Part shown: positions 40,911-49,264 of the stretch, piece by piece | Layout of the letters: each line of letters begins with the position of its first letter | Position numbering within the stretch: position 1 is the stretch's first letter | Assembly (NCBI GenBank): GCA_965227745.1 | Contig: OZ245769.1 | Coordinates: forward strand, 3,844,001-3,908,000 | DNA: 64,000 nt | Origin: GAS368 sp965227745 | Lineage (GTDB): Bacteria; Verrucomicrobiota; Verrucomicrobiia; Opitutales; Opitutaceae | Reading direction: 5' to 3' | Position numbers and translations under genes: made by a program | Notes under the pieces: generated by a model | Told to the model about the DNA's origin: nothing | The model's input: only the letters and a program-made list of their open reading frames with translations | Database searches by the model: none

Positions 40911-42782
40911 TCACTTCTGCAGCGTCAGCGTAAGCTGCCGCATATCCATCACTGATTTCCCGGGGATCGCGGTCGCGCGAAGCGTCAACGTGCCTCGGCC
41001 TTTTTCGAGCGCCACGGTGCCGAGTTTCAGGAGGTGAAATTCCTTCATCTTCGATTCGGCGGCGGGGCGCGGGATGGTGTCTTGATTCGTGTAGAGCGGC
41101 GGGTCCCAGCCCGGCGCAACTTTGCCGGCGAGCTTCGCGCCGTTGAAACTGAACTCGATGGTCGCACCGGCGTCCGCGAGCGGGCAGGTGTAGTCGATCA
41201 TCACGTCGTACGTGCCGCTGGTGTGAACCTCGACATCCCAGGTGATCGAATCGTCGAGGCTCGTCCAGTTGACGAAGTACGAACTGTTCGGCGCGTTGGC
41301 GCTGCGCTTAAGCGTGCCGTGCGGGACGGCGTCGCGCGCGGGGAGCGGCGTGATGGGAAACTCGGTGTAGCCGACGGTAAACGGGCGGTCGTCGGCGGGG
41401 AGCGGCGTGGCGACGGTGACGGCCTTGGCTTTGTTTTTTCCCTTGGTCAGCGGCGCCGGCACTGGCTCAGTCACGCCCAGCGCATCGGCGCGCCAGGCGG
41501 CGACGGCGGCGGAAAGTTTCTGCGCGATCTCCGGCTGCGCGGTAGCGATGTCGCGCGTCTGTCCGGGATCGGCGATCATGTCGAAGAGCCCGCCGCGCGC
41601 ATCGAGGCGATGCGTGGGCGTGCGCACGCTCACATTGCCATTCTGATTCGAGAAGATCATCCGCTCCGGCCATGCGCTCGCGGTGCCGAGGAGCAGCGGC
41701 GAAATATCCTGGCCGTCGAGCGGCTTGGTGCCGACGCGCTTAATTCCCGCGAGTTGCGTGAGCGTGGGCAGCAGATCGATGGCGCCCGCGATCTCGCGGA
41801 CGACGGTGCCGGGCTTGATGTGCCCCGGCCAGCGAATGAAAAACGGCGCGCGCACCCCGCCCTCGTCCACGGTGCCCTTTTTGCCCTTCATGCCGCCATT
41901 CCAGCGAAACGCGGCCGGGCCGTTGTCGGAGAAATAGATCACGATGGTGTTGTCCGTGAGCTTCAGTTCGTCGAGCCGGCGCAACACGCGCGCGACGTTG
42001 TCGTCCAAGTTTTCCGCCATCGCCAGCACACAGCGCGTGCCCGCGATATCCTCGGCGTCACCTTCGGGCCCGCGTTGGGTGATGGGCTTGTCCTTGAAGC
42101 GCTGCCAATACTTGTCCGGCACTGCGAACGGCGTGTGCGGCGTATTGTACGGCACGTAGCAGAGAAACGGCCGCTCGCGATTGCGCTCGATAAACGCGAG
42201 GGCGTGGTCCGTGAGATCATCGGCGATGTAGCCTTTGCCACGCACGCGCGCGCCGTTGTGCTCGAGCGGCGAGTCGAAGTACTCGCCCCAGTGCCCGGAG
42301 GTGAAGCCGTAATACTCATCGAAGCCGCGCGCATTCGGATGATACGGCCACTGGCTGCCATTGTGCCACTTGCCAAAGGCCCCCGTCGCATAACCCGCCG
42401 CCTTAAACGCATCGGCGAGAGTCTTCTCGTCCACATTCAGCCGCTCTTGCCCGGTCGACACGCCACGCACGCCACCGCGCGGATGATACCGGCCCGTCAG
42501 AAATTCCGCGCGCGTGGGTGCGCAGACGGCGCACACATAAAAGCGATCGAGCGTCGCGCCACTGCGCGCGAGGGAATCGATCGCGGGCGTGCGCACCGCC
42601 TGATTCCCCGTAACCGCGAGATCGCCCCAACCCTGATCGTCGGCGAGGAGTATGACGATGTTGGGCCGCTTGGCGTCGACGGCGGCGCGGCCCAGAGGAG
42701 CCGTGAGGCAAATACCGATCAACGCGAGCGTGACGCTGAAAACGCGAAGCAAGCCGAGACGAGTGGCGCGGGGAGAAGCCAT
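40911..42782 (-). CDS. exported type I sulfatase with C-terminal beta domain
   Basis: Arylsulfatase-family enzyme that removes sulfate esters, probably from polysaccharides, outside the cytoplasm. From ATG 42782 there is a signal peptide (LRVFSVTLALIGICL), then the metal site RPNIVILLADDQGWGDLAVT and the formylglycine motif CAPTRAEFLTGR with Cys87 as the residue to be modified (C-x-P-x-R). FGKWHNGSQWPYHPNARGFD, VPYNTPHTPF and IYFSDNGPAAFRWNGGMKGK complete the active site. After residue 480 a separate beta-rich domain (SYFVNWTSLDDSITWDVEVH, GTYDVMIDYTCPLADAGATI) looks carbohydrate-binding. The total is 623 residues. The cysteine-type site requires a formylglycine-generating enzyme, not found in this window. 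Confidence 0.92.
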   Translation of the reverse strand: MASPRATRLGLLRVFSVTLALIGICLTAPLGRAAVDAKRPNIVILLADDQGWGDLAVTGNQAVRTPAIDSLARSGATLDRFYVCAVCAPTRAEFLTGRYHPRGGVRGVSTGQERLNVDEKTLADAFKAAGYATGAFGKWHNGSQWPYHPNARGFDEYYGFTSGHWGEYFDSPLEHNGARVRGKGYIADDLTDHALAFIERNRERPFLCYVPYNTPHTPFAVPDKYWQRFKDKPITQRGPEGDAEDIAGTRCVLAMAENLDDNVARVLRRLDELKLTDNTIVIYFSDNGPAAFRWNGGMKGKKGTVDEGGVRAPFFIRWPGHIKPGTVVREIAGAIDLLPTLTQLAGIKRVGTKPLDGQDISPLLLGTASAWPERMIFSNQNGNVSVRTPTHRLDARGGLFDMIADPGQTRDIATAQPEIAQKLSAAVAAWRADALGVTEPVPAPLTKGKNKAKAVTVATPLPADDRPFTVGYTEFPITPLPARDAVPHGTLKRSANAPNSSYFVNWTSLDDSITWDVEVHTSGTYDVMIDYTCPLADAGATIEFSFNGAKLAGKVAPGWDPPLYTNQDTIPRPAAESKMKEFHLLKLGTVALEKGRGTLTLRATAIPGKSVMDMRQLTLTLQK

Positions 42783-42837
42783 CCGCCGACGGTGGCGAGA
42801 CTCGTGGGCCCGCGAAACATTAAAAACAAGCGCGCAC

Positions 42838-42867
42838 AAAAAAGCACCGGCGCGGGCCGGTGCTTTT
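42838..42867 (-). terminator. bidirectional-type terminator after MFS gene
   Basis: AGCACCGGC and GCCGGTGCT form a 9-bp stem with loop GCGG. On the minus strand it is followed by TTTTT, and on the plus strand by TTT. It is 40 bp downstream of the MFS carrier's stop codon and thus separates it from the sulfatase gene transcribed in the same direction. Confidence 0.88.
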
Positions 42868-42906
42868 GAAAATTCCCGGGCGCGACGACCGCCCGTCGCC
42901 GTTTGC

Positions 42907-44253
42907 TTATTCCTCCGGCAGCGGCTTGTCCTTCGTTTCCGGGAGCATCGGGAGCACCGCGATGCCGAGGAGGAGGACGAGGCTGACCCAGATGCCGGCC
43001 GTGCGGAAGGCTTCGACGTCGCCGCCGAGGCTCTTGGTGATGCGGCCCACCGTGAAGGGCGCGGTGGCGGCGAGGAAGCGGCCGACGTTATAGCAGAAGC
43101 TCGTGCCGGTGGAGCGGAGGCTCGTCGGAAAGAGCTCGGGGAGATAGATCGCGAAGACCGCGAAGACCGAAAGCTGGCCGAAGCCCATTAGCGGGATCAT
43201 CCAGTAGATGTCGCTCATCTCGCGCATCCCCTTAAAGACGAGGATCGTCGAGAGGAACGAAGCGAGCAGCGCGAGGGCAAAGGCGATCTTGCGGCCCTTG
43301 GCCTGCGCGAGCCACGCAAAAGTGATCATGCCGAAGAAGGCGCCGATGTTCTGCAGCAGCAGGCCGACGGAGCCCCAGAAGGCCTTTTCCTTGCCGAGCT
43401 CGGCGGCGGTGAGGTTCTTGGCCGCGAGGTATTTCGTGACGATCGAGCCCGTGATGGTGGGGTGGAAGTTGCCGATGCCCCACAGGCCGATTATGCCGGC
43501 CGAGCAGGCGATGAGGGCGACCCAGGCGTTCTTGCGCCACTTGGGATGGCCGAGGAGCTTCGAGTAAGAGCCAAACTTCACGCCGACTTTCAGGCCGGCA
43601 TCGCGGGCGGCGACCCATTTGGCCGGCTCCTTGAGCTTGGCCATCACGAAGACGCACATCAGCGCCGGCAGCGAGCCGACGACGAACATCGCCTGCCACG
43701 GGGCGAGGTTAAAGGGCAGCGTGGCCGCCGCGCCGATCGCCATGCCGATGAGGCCGGCCGAGAGATTGCCAAAGGTCGAGAGCGACTGCAGCGCGCCGAG
43801 GGCCGGCGGGCGGGCCTTGTCCGGCACGGTGTCGGCCACGAGGGCGACGGCGAGGCCGAAGACGCCCCCGACACCGATGCCGGTGAGGAAGCGATACACG
43901 CAGAAATCGACGAAGCCGGTTGAGAGACAGCTCAGGCCCGTGCAGACCGAGTAGAGCAAGATCGAAATCGTCAGCATCTTGGCGCGCCCGAAGCGGTCGC
44001 CCATCGCGCCGAAGATCAGGCCGCCCGTGCCCCAGCCGAGGAGGAAGAACGAGGTGGTGTACGCGCCGTACTCCGCCACCAGCTTCTTATCCTCCAAGAG
44101 GGCTTCCATCGCGCCATTGCGCGCGAGGTTGAAAAGTTGCTGGTCGAGGCAGTCGAAGAGCCAGGCGAGCGAGGCGACCGTGAAGACGAACCACTGCTCA
44201 CGATTCAGAGTACGATACCAAGGGAGGGACGGGGACGTTTGGGTCAGGGTCAT
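42907..44253 (-). CDS. MFS transporter (sugar/organic acid type)
   Basis: A 448-residue major facilitator with 12 predicted helices. The loop 2-3 signature is GLIFGAMGDRFGRAKMLTIS, and the helix 4-5 block is VYRFLTGIGVGGVFGLAVAL. The second half has WLAQAKGRKIAFALALLASF and AVFAIYLPELFPTSLRSTGT, the PELFPT motif of the sugar/aromatic-acid porter branch. The C-terminus is short and charged. It lies 48 bp after the Gfo/Idh/MocA oxidoreductase on the same strand, so both likely form one unit for uptake and oxidation of a carbohydrate-like compound. Confidence 0.88.
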   Translation of the reverse strand: MTLTQTSPSLPWYRTLNREQWFVFTVASLAWLFDCLDQQLFNLARNGAMEALLEDKKLVAEYGAYTTSFFLLGWGTGGLIFGAMGDRFGRAKMLTISILLYSVCTGLSCLSTGFVDFCVYRFLTGIGVGGVFGLAVALVADTVPDKARPPALGALQSLSTFGNLSAGLIGMAIGAAATLPFNLAPWQAMFVVGSLPALMCVFVMAKLKEPAKWVAARDAGLKVGVKFGSYSKLLGHPKWRKNAWVALIACSAGIIGLWGIGNFHPTITGSIVTKYLAAKNLTAAELGKEKAFWGSVGLLLQNIGAFFGMITFAWLAQAKGRKIAFALALLASFLSTILVFKGMREMSDIYWMIPLMGFGQLSVFAVFAIYLPELFPTSLRSTGTSFCYNVGRFLAATAPFTVGRITKSLGGDVEAFRTAGIWVSLVLLLGIAVLPMLPETKDKPLPEE

Positions 44254-44301
44254 GTGGGTAATTTAAGAACAGGGCGGCGCGGATGGGACCGGGCCGCAGG
44301 A

Positions 44302-45378
44302 TCAAAGTTTCACCGGCGTACCACGCTCGGCGGAAGCGTAAAGCGCACGGATGAGCGCGACGGCTTTCCGCGCCTCATGACCGTCAACGGCCACCGGGCG
44401 ATTGTCACGCAGCGAATCGATCAAATCCTGAATTTGTCGGAGGTGGCCCTGGAAGCTAATCTGGTTGGGCGCGCCCGCGCCCGAGGCCATCGTAGGATCG
44501 ATGCCCGCCGCGCGGATCGCATCGTCCTGCGGCAGGGCCTCGCGGAATTTCCACTCTACGAGATGGTCGTCCTCGAGCCGCGCAGAGCCATTTTCTCCGC
44601 AGATTTCGATGCGTCGGCCCCAGCCCGGCCACGCGGCCGTGGTGGTCTCGATGGTGCCGAGCGCGCCGTTTTCGTAGCGGAGCGTGGCGCTCAATGTATC
44701 CTCGGCCTCGATGTGGGTATAGACCCGACGGGTCTTAAAGGCATGCACCTCGGCCGGCATGCCGGCGAACCACTGGAGGAGATCGATGCCGTGGATGCCT
44801 TGATTCATCGTGGAGCCGCCGCCATCAAGGGCGAGGGTGCCCTTCCAACCCGTGTAGTACTCGCGCGAGCGGTGCCACTTCACGTAGGCGCTGGCGAGCA
44901 CGAGGCGGCCGAAGCGACCGGCCGTGAGCGCGGCCTTGAGCGTGCGCGCGCCTTCGCCGAAGCGGGCTTGGAAAATGGGCGCGATCTTCACGCCCGCCGC
45001 ATCCGCCGCGCGGAGCAACTCGTCGGCGCGCTCCGTGGTGATCTCGATGGGTTTCTCGACAATGAGATGCTTACCCGCGCGGACGGCGGCGAGGGCCGGC
45101 TCGAGGTGCGCGCCGCTGGGCGTCGTCACGCAGATGACGTGGATATCGGGCCGCGCGACGAGTTCGGCGACGCTCGTCGTGGCAAAGGGCACGGAGTGCT
45201 TCGCGGCAAAGGCCTTGGCATTCTCCGTATTGCGCGTCGCGATCCCGACGAGCTTCGCGCCCGTGGCGTGATTAATGGCCTGCGCGTGGTAATCGGCGAT
45301 CATGCCGACGCCGACGATGCCAAAGCCGAGAACCGGAGGGAGCGAGGCGGAAGGAAGAGACGAGGAGGGAACGGTCAT
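44302..45378 (-). CDS. Gfo/Idh/MocA family oxidoreductase
   Basis: NAD(P)-dependent dehydrogenase of 358 residues. The N-terminal Rossmann fold has GFGIVGVGMIADYHAQAINH, the family signature VRAGKHLIVEKPIEITTERA with the catalytic EKP lysine, and HVICVTTPSGAHLEPALAAV. The C-terminal domain has GGGSTMNQGIHGIDLLQWFA, with the histidine of the GxHxxD motif, and VYTHIEAEDTLSATLRYENG. Substrates in this family include myo-inositol, hexoses and glycosides. The gene precedes the MFS transporter with a 48-bp gap and probably shares its promoter. Confidence 0.9.
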   Translation of the reverse strand: MTVPSSSLPSASLPPVLGFGIVGVGMIADYHAQAINHATGAKLVGIATRNTENAKAFAAKHSVPFATTSVAELVARPDIHVICVTTPSGAHLEPALAAVRAGKHLIVEKPIEITTERADELLRAADAAGVKIAPIFQARFGEGARTLKAALTAGRFGRLVLASAYVKWHRSREYYTGWKGTLALDGGGSTMNQGIHGIDLLQWFAGMPAEVHAFKTRRVYTHIEAEDTLSATLRYENGALGTIETTTAAWPGWGRRIEICGENGSARLEDDHLVEWKFREALPQDDAIRAAGIDPTMASGAGAPNQISFQGHLRQIQDLIDSLRDNRPVAVDGHEARKAVALIRALYASAERGTPVKL

Positions 45379-45571
45379 GCGTGCAGGTAAACGGAAAGAC
45401 GTTTAGCGTCCCCCGTAGGATGCGCCCGTGGCAAGCCTGCGGCGTGTGATACGTTGACCTAGAAAGAGGGGTGCGCGCCCACGAAGTGGGCGTAATGCGA
45501 GGCCAGTAGGCGCATCAGAAGTGCTGATACGCCTGAGTGTCACCGGCCACGCCGAGATCGAGGCGGGCGTC

Positions 45572-45717
45572 AAGGTGGACGGCGACCTCGGGTGCCGTTG
45601 GGTTCGAACTGTGGGAGGGGCTTTACGCCCCGACGGGAACGAATGTGATATTCTGTCGGGGCATAAAGCCCCTCCCACAGCTCTCTGAAGACGGCGCTCG
45701 GAGATCGCCGTCCACCT
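45572..45717. repeat. nested REP composite (family B outside, family C inside)
   Basis: An outer pair AGGTGGACGGCGACCTCGGG (45573) and GATCGCCGTCCACCT (45703-45717) encloses an inner perfect-type pair, CTGTGGGAGGGGCTTTACGC then CCCGAC (45608-45633) and GTCGGGGCATAAAGCCCCTC then CCACAG (45655-45680). The result is one cruciform inside another. It lies in the 354-bp gap 45379-45732, where I see no gene. Confidence 0.88.
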
Positions 45718-45732
45718 ACGGGCGACGGAAAC

Positions 45733-46950
45733 TTACTTCTTCTCCGGCGTGTAGTACGGCCCGAGCGCGTCGAGGATCTTCTGCAGGACCTCGGGGGCGT
45801 CGATGGCGCCGTTGTGGCGGTAGATAATTTTGCCGCCGGGGGCGACGAGCACGGTGTGGGGGAGGGGGCCGGGCCACTCAGGGTCGAGGGCTTTCACGAG
45901 CGCATCGGCGCTGGCTTCGGTGTAGAGAAAGTTGGTCGCCTCGCGGCCCTCGGCCTTGAGGGCTTTCTTGAGCGCGGCGGAGGGAACGGCGTGTTGTTTT
46001 TCGAGGAAGGCCTTGGCCTGCGCCTTCATCTTCGGGTCGTCCATGCTGATGGTCACGAGTTCGAAATCGCGCGTGCTGAGCCGCTTCGAGAGCGCGACGA
46101 GCGAGGGAAATTCCGCGACGCAGGGCGCGCACCACGTGGCCCACACATTGAAGAGACGCAGGCGCTTCGAATCGTTTTTCACGAGCGCGGCGACGCCCGC
46201 GGCGTCGATGTCGGCGAGCACGACGGGCTCGGCGTTCCACTTCGCCTCGGCGGCGGCGACATCGCCGCGCTTGCTGTTCCACTTCGTGGAGCAGCCCATG
46301 ATTTTTGTCTCGGCGACGGTGACAGGCTGGCCGGCGAGCATTTGATCGACGGCGTTCTTGGTGTCGTGGCTCTTCACCGTCGTCACGTCCTCGAAGCGCG
46401 AATCATCGACGCGACCGGCGTAGCGCAGCTTGCGCTCGCGGTCGAAGAGGAAGACGTGCGGCGTCGCCATGCAGCCATACTCGAGTGCGGTGGCCTGCGT
46501 CTCGCCGTCATAGAGGTAGGGAAAGGGGAAGCCGGCGTCCTTGGCGTACAGCTTCATCTCGTCGAAGCTGTCGTTGTATTTGCTGTAGCCGAGTTCATCG
46601 AGGCGGATGCCGTCGGGGCTGTTGGGATTGATGGCGACGACGGCAAGACCCTTGGCCGCGTATTCGCGCGCGAGCGGCAGGAGGCGCGTCTCGGCGGCGT
46701 GCGAGTACGGGCAGTGATTGGAGAGAAACACGACCATCAGCACCGGCGCCGCCTTGAAATCGGCGAGCGTGTACGTGCGGCCATCGATGCCCGGCAATTT
46801 GAAATCGGGTGCGGTGTCGCCGAGCTTGAGTTTCTTGAAACCGGGTGGCTCGGCAGCGGTGAGAGGTGCGGTAGCGACGGTGGAAAGCGAGACGAAGACG
46901 ACGAGGCCCGCGAGAAGCGTGGCGAGGGAGAACGGGAGGAAGCGTTTCAT
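45733..46950 (-). CDS. exported double thioredoxin-fold protein
   Basis: A 405-residue exported redox protein with two thioredoxin-like domains. After a signal peptide (FSLATLLAGLVVFVSLSTVA) the first domain has LGDTAPDFKLPGIDGRTYTL, MVVFLSNHCPYSHAAETRLL with one active cysteine pair position occupied only by Cys80, and VVAINPNSPDGIRLDELGYS, as in AhpC/TSA-like redoxins. The second is TlpA-like, with LFNVWATWCAPCVAEFPSL (C274-x-x-C277) and FELVTISMDDPKMKAQAKAF, ending PHTVLVAPGGKIIYRHNG. Such fusions may pair a peroxidase-like with a thiol-reducing activity. It is followed by a nested REP. Confidence 0.86.
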   Translation of the reverse strand: MKRFLPFSLATLLAGLVVFVSLSTVATAPLTAAEPPGFKKLKLGDTAPDFKLPGIDGRTYTLADFKAAPVLMVVFLSNHCPYSHAAETRLLPLAREYAAKGLAVVAINPNSPDGIRLDELGYSKYNDSFDEMKLYAKDAGFPFPYLYDGETQATALEYGCMATPHVFLFDRERKLRYAGRVDDSRFEDVTTVKSHDTKNAVDQMLAGQPVTVAETKIMGCSTKWNSKRGDVAAAEAKWNAEPVVLADIDAAGVAALVKNDSKRLRLFNVWATWCAPCVAEFPSLVALSKRLSTRDFELVTISMDDPKMKAQAKAFLEKQHAVPSAALKKALKAEGREATNFLYTEASADALVKALDPEWPGPLPHTVLVAPGGKIIYRHNGAIDAPEVLQKILDALGPYYTPEKK

Positions 46951-46972
46951 GGGGTGAAGGCTAACAGGTCAG

Positions 46973-47054
46973 AGGTAGGAGCCTGCTTGCAGGCGATGGG
47001 ATATGGGGTGTGAACTCAACTGACCGCCCATCGCCTGCAAGCAGGCTCCTACCT
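46973..47054. repeat. REP pair, family A (perfect 28-bp arms)
   Basis: The arm AGGTAGGAGCCTGCTTGCAG then GCGATGGG at 46973-47000 is perfectly complementary to 47027-47054. Each arm contains its own palindrome (GCCTGC-TT-GCAGGC and GCCTGC-AA-GCAGGC) and reads GTAGGAG from the outside. The diverged copy is at 4271-4348. Confidence 0.93.
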
Positions 47055-47081
47055 CCAGAGCGCGGGCGGCAAAAAAAACTT

Positions 47082-48023
47082 TTACGCCTTCATCCCCGCC
47101 AGCATCCCGCGGACGTAGCCGAGGGATTCGGCGAGGCCGGTGACGGGATTGCCGGTGGGCTTTTCGTATTCGAAGGAGACGACGCCGTCGTACTTGATTT
47201 CGAGGAGCGCGCGGAGCATGCCGCGGATATCGAGGCGGCCGGCGCCGACCTCCATCGGGATGTCCTTCACCGCCCCGGAGACGGCGATCGTATCCTTCAT
47301 GTGGATATCGTAGAGGCGGGAGGCGTATTTGCGCATCACATCGGCGGGGTTGGCGCCGGCGCGGGCGGCATGGCCGACGTCGATACAGAAGCCGATGCGG
47401 TTATCGAAATTCTTGATCGCTTCCCACACATGGTCGGGCGAGGGAAACACTTTGTCCTCGGGGCCGTGATTGTGGATGGCGAGCTTCTGGTCGTACTCCT
47501 TGACGAATTTCTCGATGAGCGGGAGCGCGGCGGGGTCGGGCTTGCAGACCATCGTGCTCATGCCGGCGGCGCGGACATTCTCGAAGGCCTTGCGCACCTT
47601 GGTCTCGTCGTTGGGGAGATTGACCACGCCGGAGCCGGTGAGGTTGAGCCCGGCACCGCGGAGCTTTTCGCCGACGGCGCGGCACTGCTCGACGGTGGCA
47701 TTTTCCCAATCACAGTGTGCCTTAAAGAGGCCGGTATTCACGATGCGGAGGGATTTGATGACGGCGATGGTCTCATCGAGCGGCATCATGCGCGTCGAAT
47801 ACGAGGCGATACCGAGGCGCAGACCGTGCTCGCGCACGCCATCCAGCGCGGGCATGGGAGCCGGAGCGGCCTTGGCGGACTTTTCGGCGGCAAAGACCGC
47901 CGAGGAATTGATCAACGGCAGCGCCAGCGCGCCGAGGGCGGCGGTGCGGAGCGCTTCACGACGCGTGAGCGCGCGGGAATTGGACACGGAAGGAGACAGT
48001 GCAGGACTAAGGGGTTGGGGCAT
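47082..48023 (-). CDS. exported xylose-isomerase-like TIM-barrel protein
   Basis: Sugar phosphate isomerase/epimerase-type protein of 313 residues. From ATG 48023 it has a Tat-like leader (ALTRREALRTAALGALALPL). The AP-endonuclease_2 barrel follows: LRLGIASYSTRMMPLDETIA, GVVNLPNDETKVRKAFENVR, KLAIHNHGPEDKVFPSPDHV, RIGFCIDVGHAARAGANPAD, YDIHMKDTIAVSGAVKDIPM and GVVSFEYEKPTGNPVTG, with metal-ligand candidates in the H-N-H, D-V-G-H, H and E positions. These proteins are frequent beside Gfo/Idh/MocA oxidoreductases, one of which is encoded 2 kb away. The substrate is unknown. Confidence 0.87.
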   Translation of the reverse strand: MPQPLSPALSPSVSNSRALTRREALRTAALGALALPLINSSAVFAAEKSAKAAPAPMPALDGVREHGLRLGIASYSTRMMPLDETIAVIKSLRIVNTGLFKAHCDWENATVEQCRAVGEKLRGAGLNLTGSGVVNLPNDETKVRKAFENVRAAGMSTMVCKPDPAALPLIEKFVKEYDQKLAIHNHGPEDKVFPSPDHVWEAIKNFDNRIGFCIDVGHAARAGANPADVMRKYASRLYDIHMKDTIAVSGAVKDIPMEVGAGRLDIRGMLRALLEIKYDGVVSFEYEKPTGNPVTGLAESLGYVRGMLAGMKA

Positions 48024-48113
48024 GCCGCAAACATTGGAGCACTCGCGCGAAACCCGCAACGCTCGAAACACGCGCGCGGGCGAAACGCGGCGTTTTTCTT
48101 CGCGCGGCTCCCA

Positions 48114-48899
48114 TCAGGATCGGCCCGCCGTAAATTTCCGCAGATACTTCAGCGCCACTTCAAACTCATTGGGCAAGGGTGCCTGGAGCGTGAACGGCTC
48201 CTTGGTCACGGGATGCTTTAGCGTGAGTTCGCTCGCATGCAGCGCGAGGCGCGCGATCAGCGGCTTCTCCTCGTCGCGGCCTTTGTAACGGCGCTTCAAC
48301 TCGGAGAGCATCAGCTTGATCTCGGGGTCGCCGTAAAAGGGATCGTTGAGGATTGGCGCGCCCGCCGCCGCGAGGTGGACGCGGAGCTGATGCGTGCGAC
48401 CCGTGAGCGGATGGCACTCGACGAGCGCGTAGCGGCCGAATTTTTCCAGCGTGCGAAATTCCGTGAGGCAGTCCTTGCCACCGCGGCCCTTGAAGACGCG
48501 CATGCGGCCCTTTTGCCGTTCGTCTTCGCCGAGGGCCAACTCGACTTGAAACGCGTCGGGCAAGCCGCCCGCCGGGTCGCGAATGGGGACGATCACTTTC
48601 ATCGCATGCTCGGGCGGCAAGATGACGACGATCGCGTGATACTTCTTCTGCACGGTCTTCGACTGGAACTGCCCGCTGAGATAATCCAGCGCCACCTTGT
48701 TCTTCGCGCAAAGCAGGAGGCCGCTGGTGTCGGCGTCGAGGCGGTGGACGTTGGCGACACCGTGGCCCATCTTGTCGTGGACGAGCCCCATGAGGTTTTC
48801 GCGCTCCTTGTCCCAGCGGTCGGGTGCGACCAACATCCCGCTCGGTTTATCGAACGCGATGAGCGAGTCGTCCTCGAAGATGACGGGCGGGAGTGGCAT
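48114..48899 (-). CDS. RluA-family 23S/tRNA pseudouridine synthase
   Basis: Converts uridine to pseudouridine in structural RNA. It has 261 residues with VIFEDDSLIAFDKPSGMLVA, the catalytic motif VHRLDADTSGLLLCAKNK (the aspartate of HRLD-x-D/T-SG), YHAIVVILPPEHAMKVIVPI, YALVECHPLTGRTHQLRVHL and APILNDPFYGDP. No S4 domain precedes it, so it is closer to the RluA/TruC type than to RluC/RluD. It starts directly at ATG 48899. The exact target position cannot be assigned. Confidence 0.92.
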   Translation of the reverse strand: MPLPPVIFEDDSLIAFDKPSGMLVAPDRWDKERENLMGLVHDKMGHGVANVHRLDADTSGLLLCAKNKVALDYLSGQFQSKTVQKKYHAIVVILPPEHAMKVIVPIRDPAGGLPDAFQVELALGEDERQKGRMRVFKGRGGKDCLTEFRTLEKFGRYALVECHPLTGRTHQLRVHLAAAGAPILNDPFYGDPEIKLMLSELKRRYKGRDEEKPLIARLALHASELTLKHPVTKEPFTLQAPLPNEFEVALKYLRKFTAGRS

Positions 48900-49264
48900 A
48901 AAGAGAGAGTCGTAGCGGGTTTGGCCGGGGGAGCGAAGCGTGGAATTTCTCGATTTTCACGGGCGATCTCACCTTTTGGGGCCGAAAAGACACGCGCGGG
49001 TCCGGATGCTCAGAGGGTCGTACCATTTCCGACGCCGATTTAGACTCTCCAACTCATCCATGTCATGCTGAGCATTCGGTGACTAAGGGAAGTAGGCACC
49101 GCTCAGGCGGTCCGGGTGGAGGCCCGAATGGAGAATTTTTATGCGGATTTGAGCGCCGGGTCGAGGTCACACACCGGTTTCGTGGCTGTAACGTTTACGT
49201 GACAAGGGCGGTTTCTTTTTGCCAATATGCCTTGTCCGGCGCGCCGTTTGTAAACCCTTCTGTC
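48900..49264. other. gene-free interval
   Basis: 365 bp between the divergent RluA and hydrolase genes. It contains CATGTCATGCTGAGCATTCG near 49059, related to the CTTGTCATTCTGAGACGAGG text at 40712, and an AT-richer part after 49195 (GTTTCTTTTTGCCAATATGC) that probably holds the hydrolase promoter. An in-frame extension of the hydrolase to 49079 exists but has no conserved-looking sequence. Confidence 0.5.
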
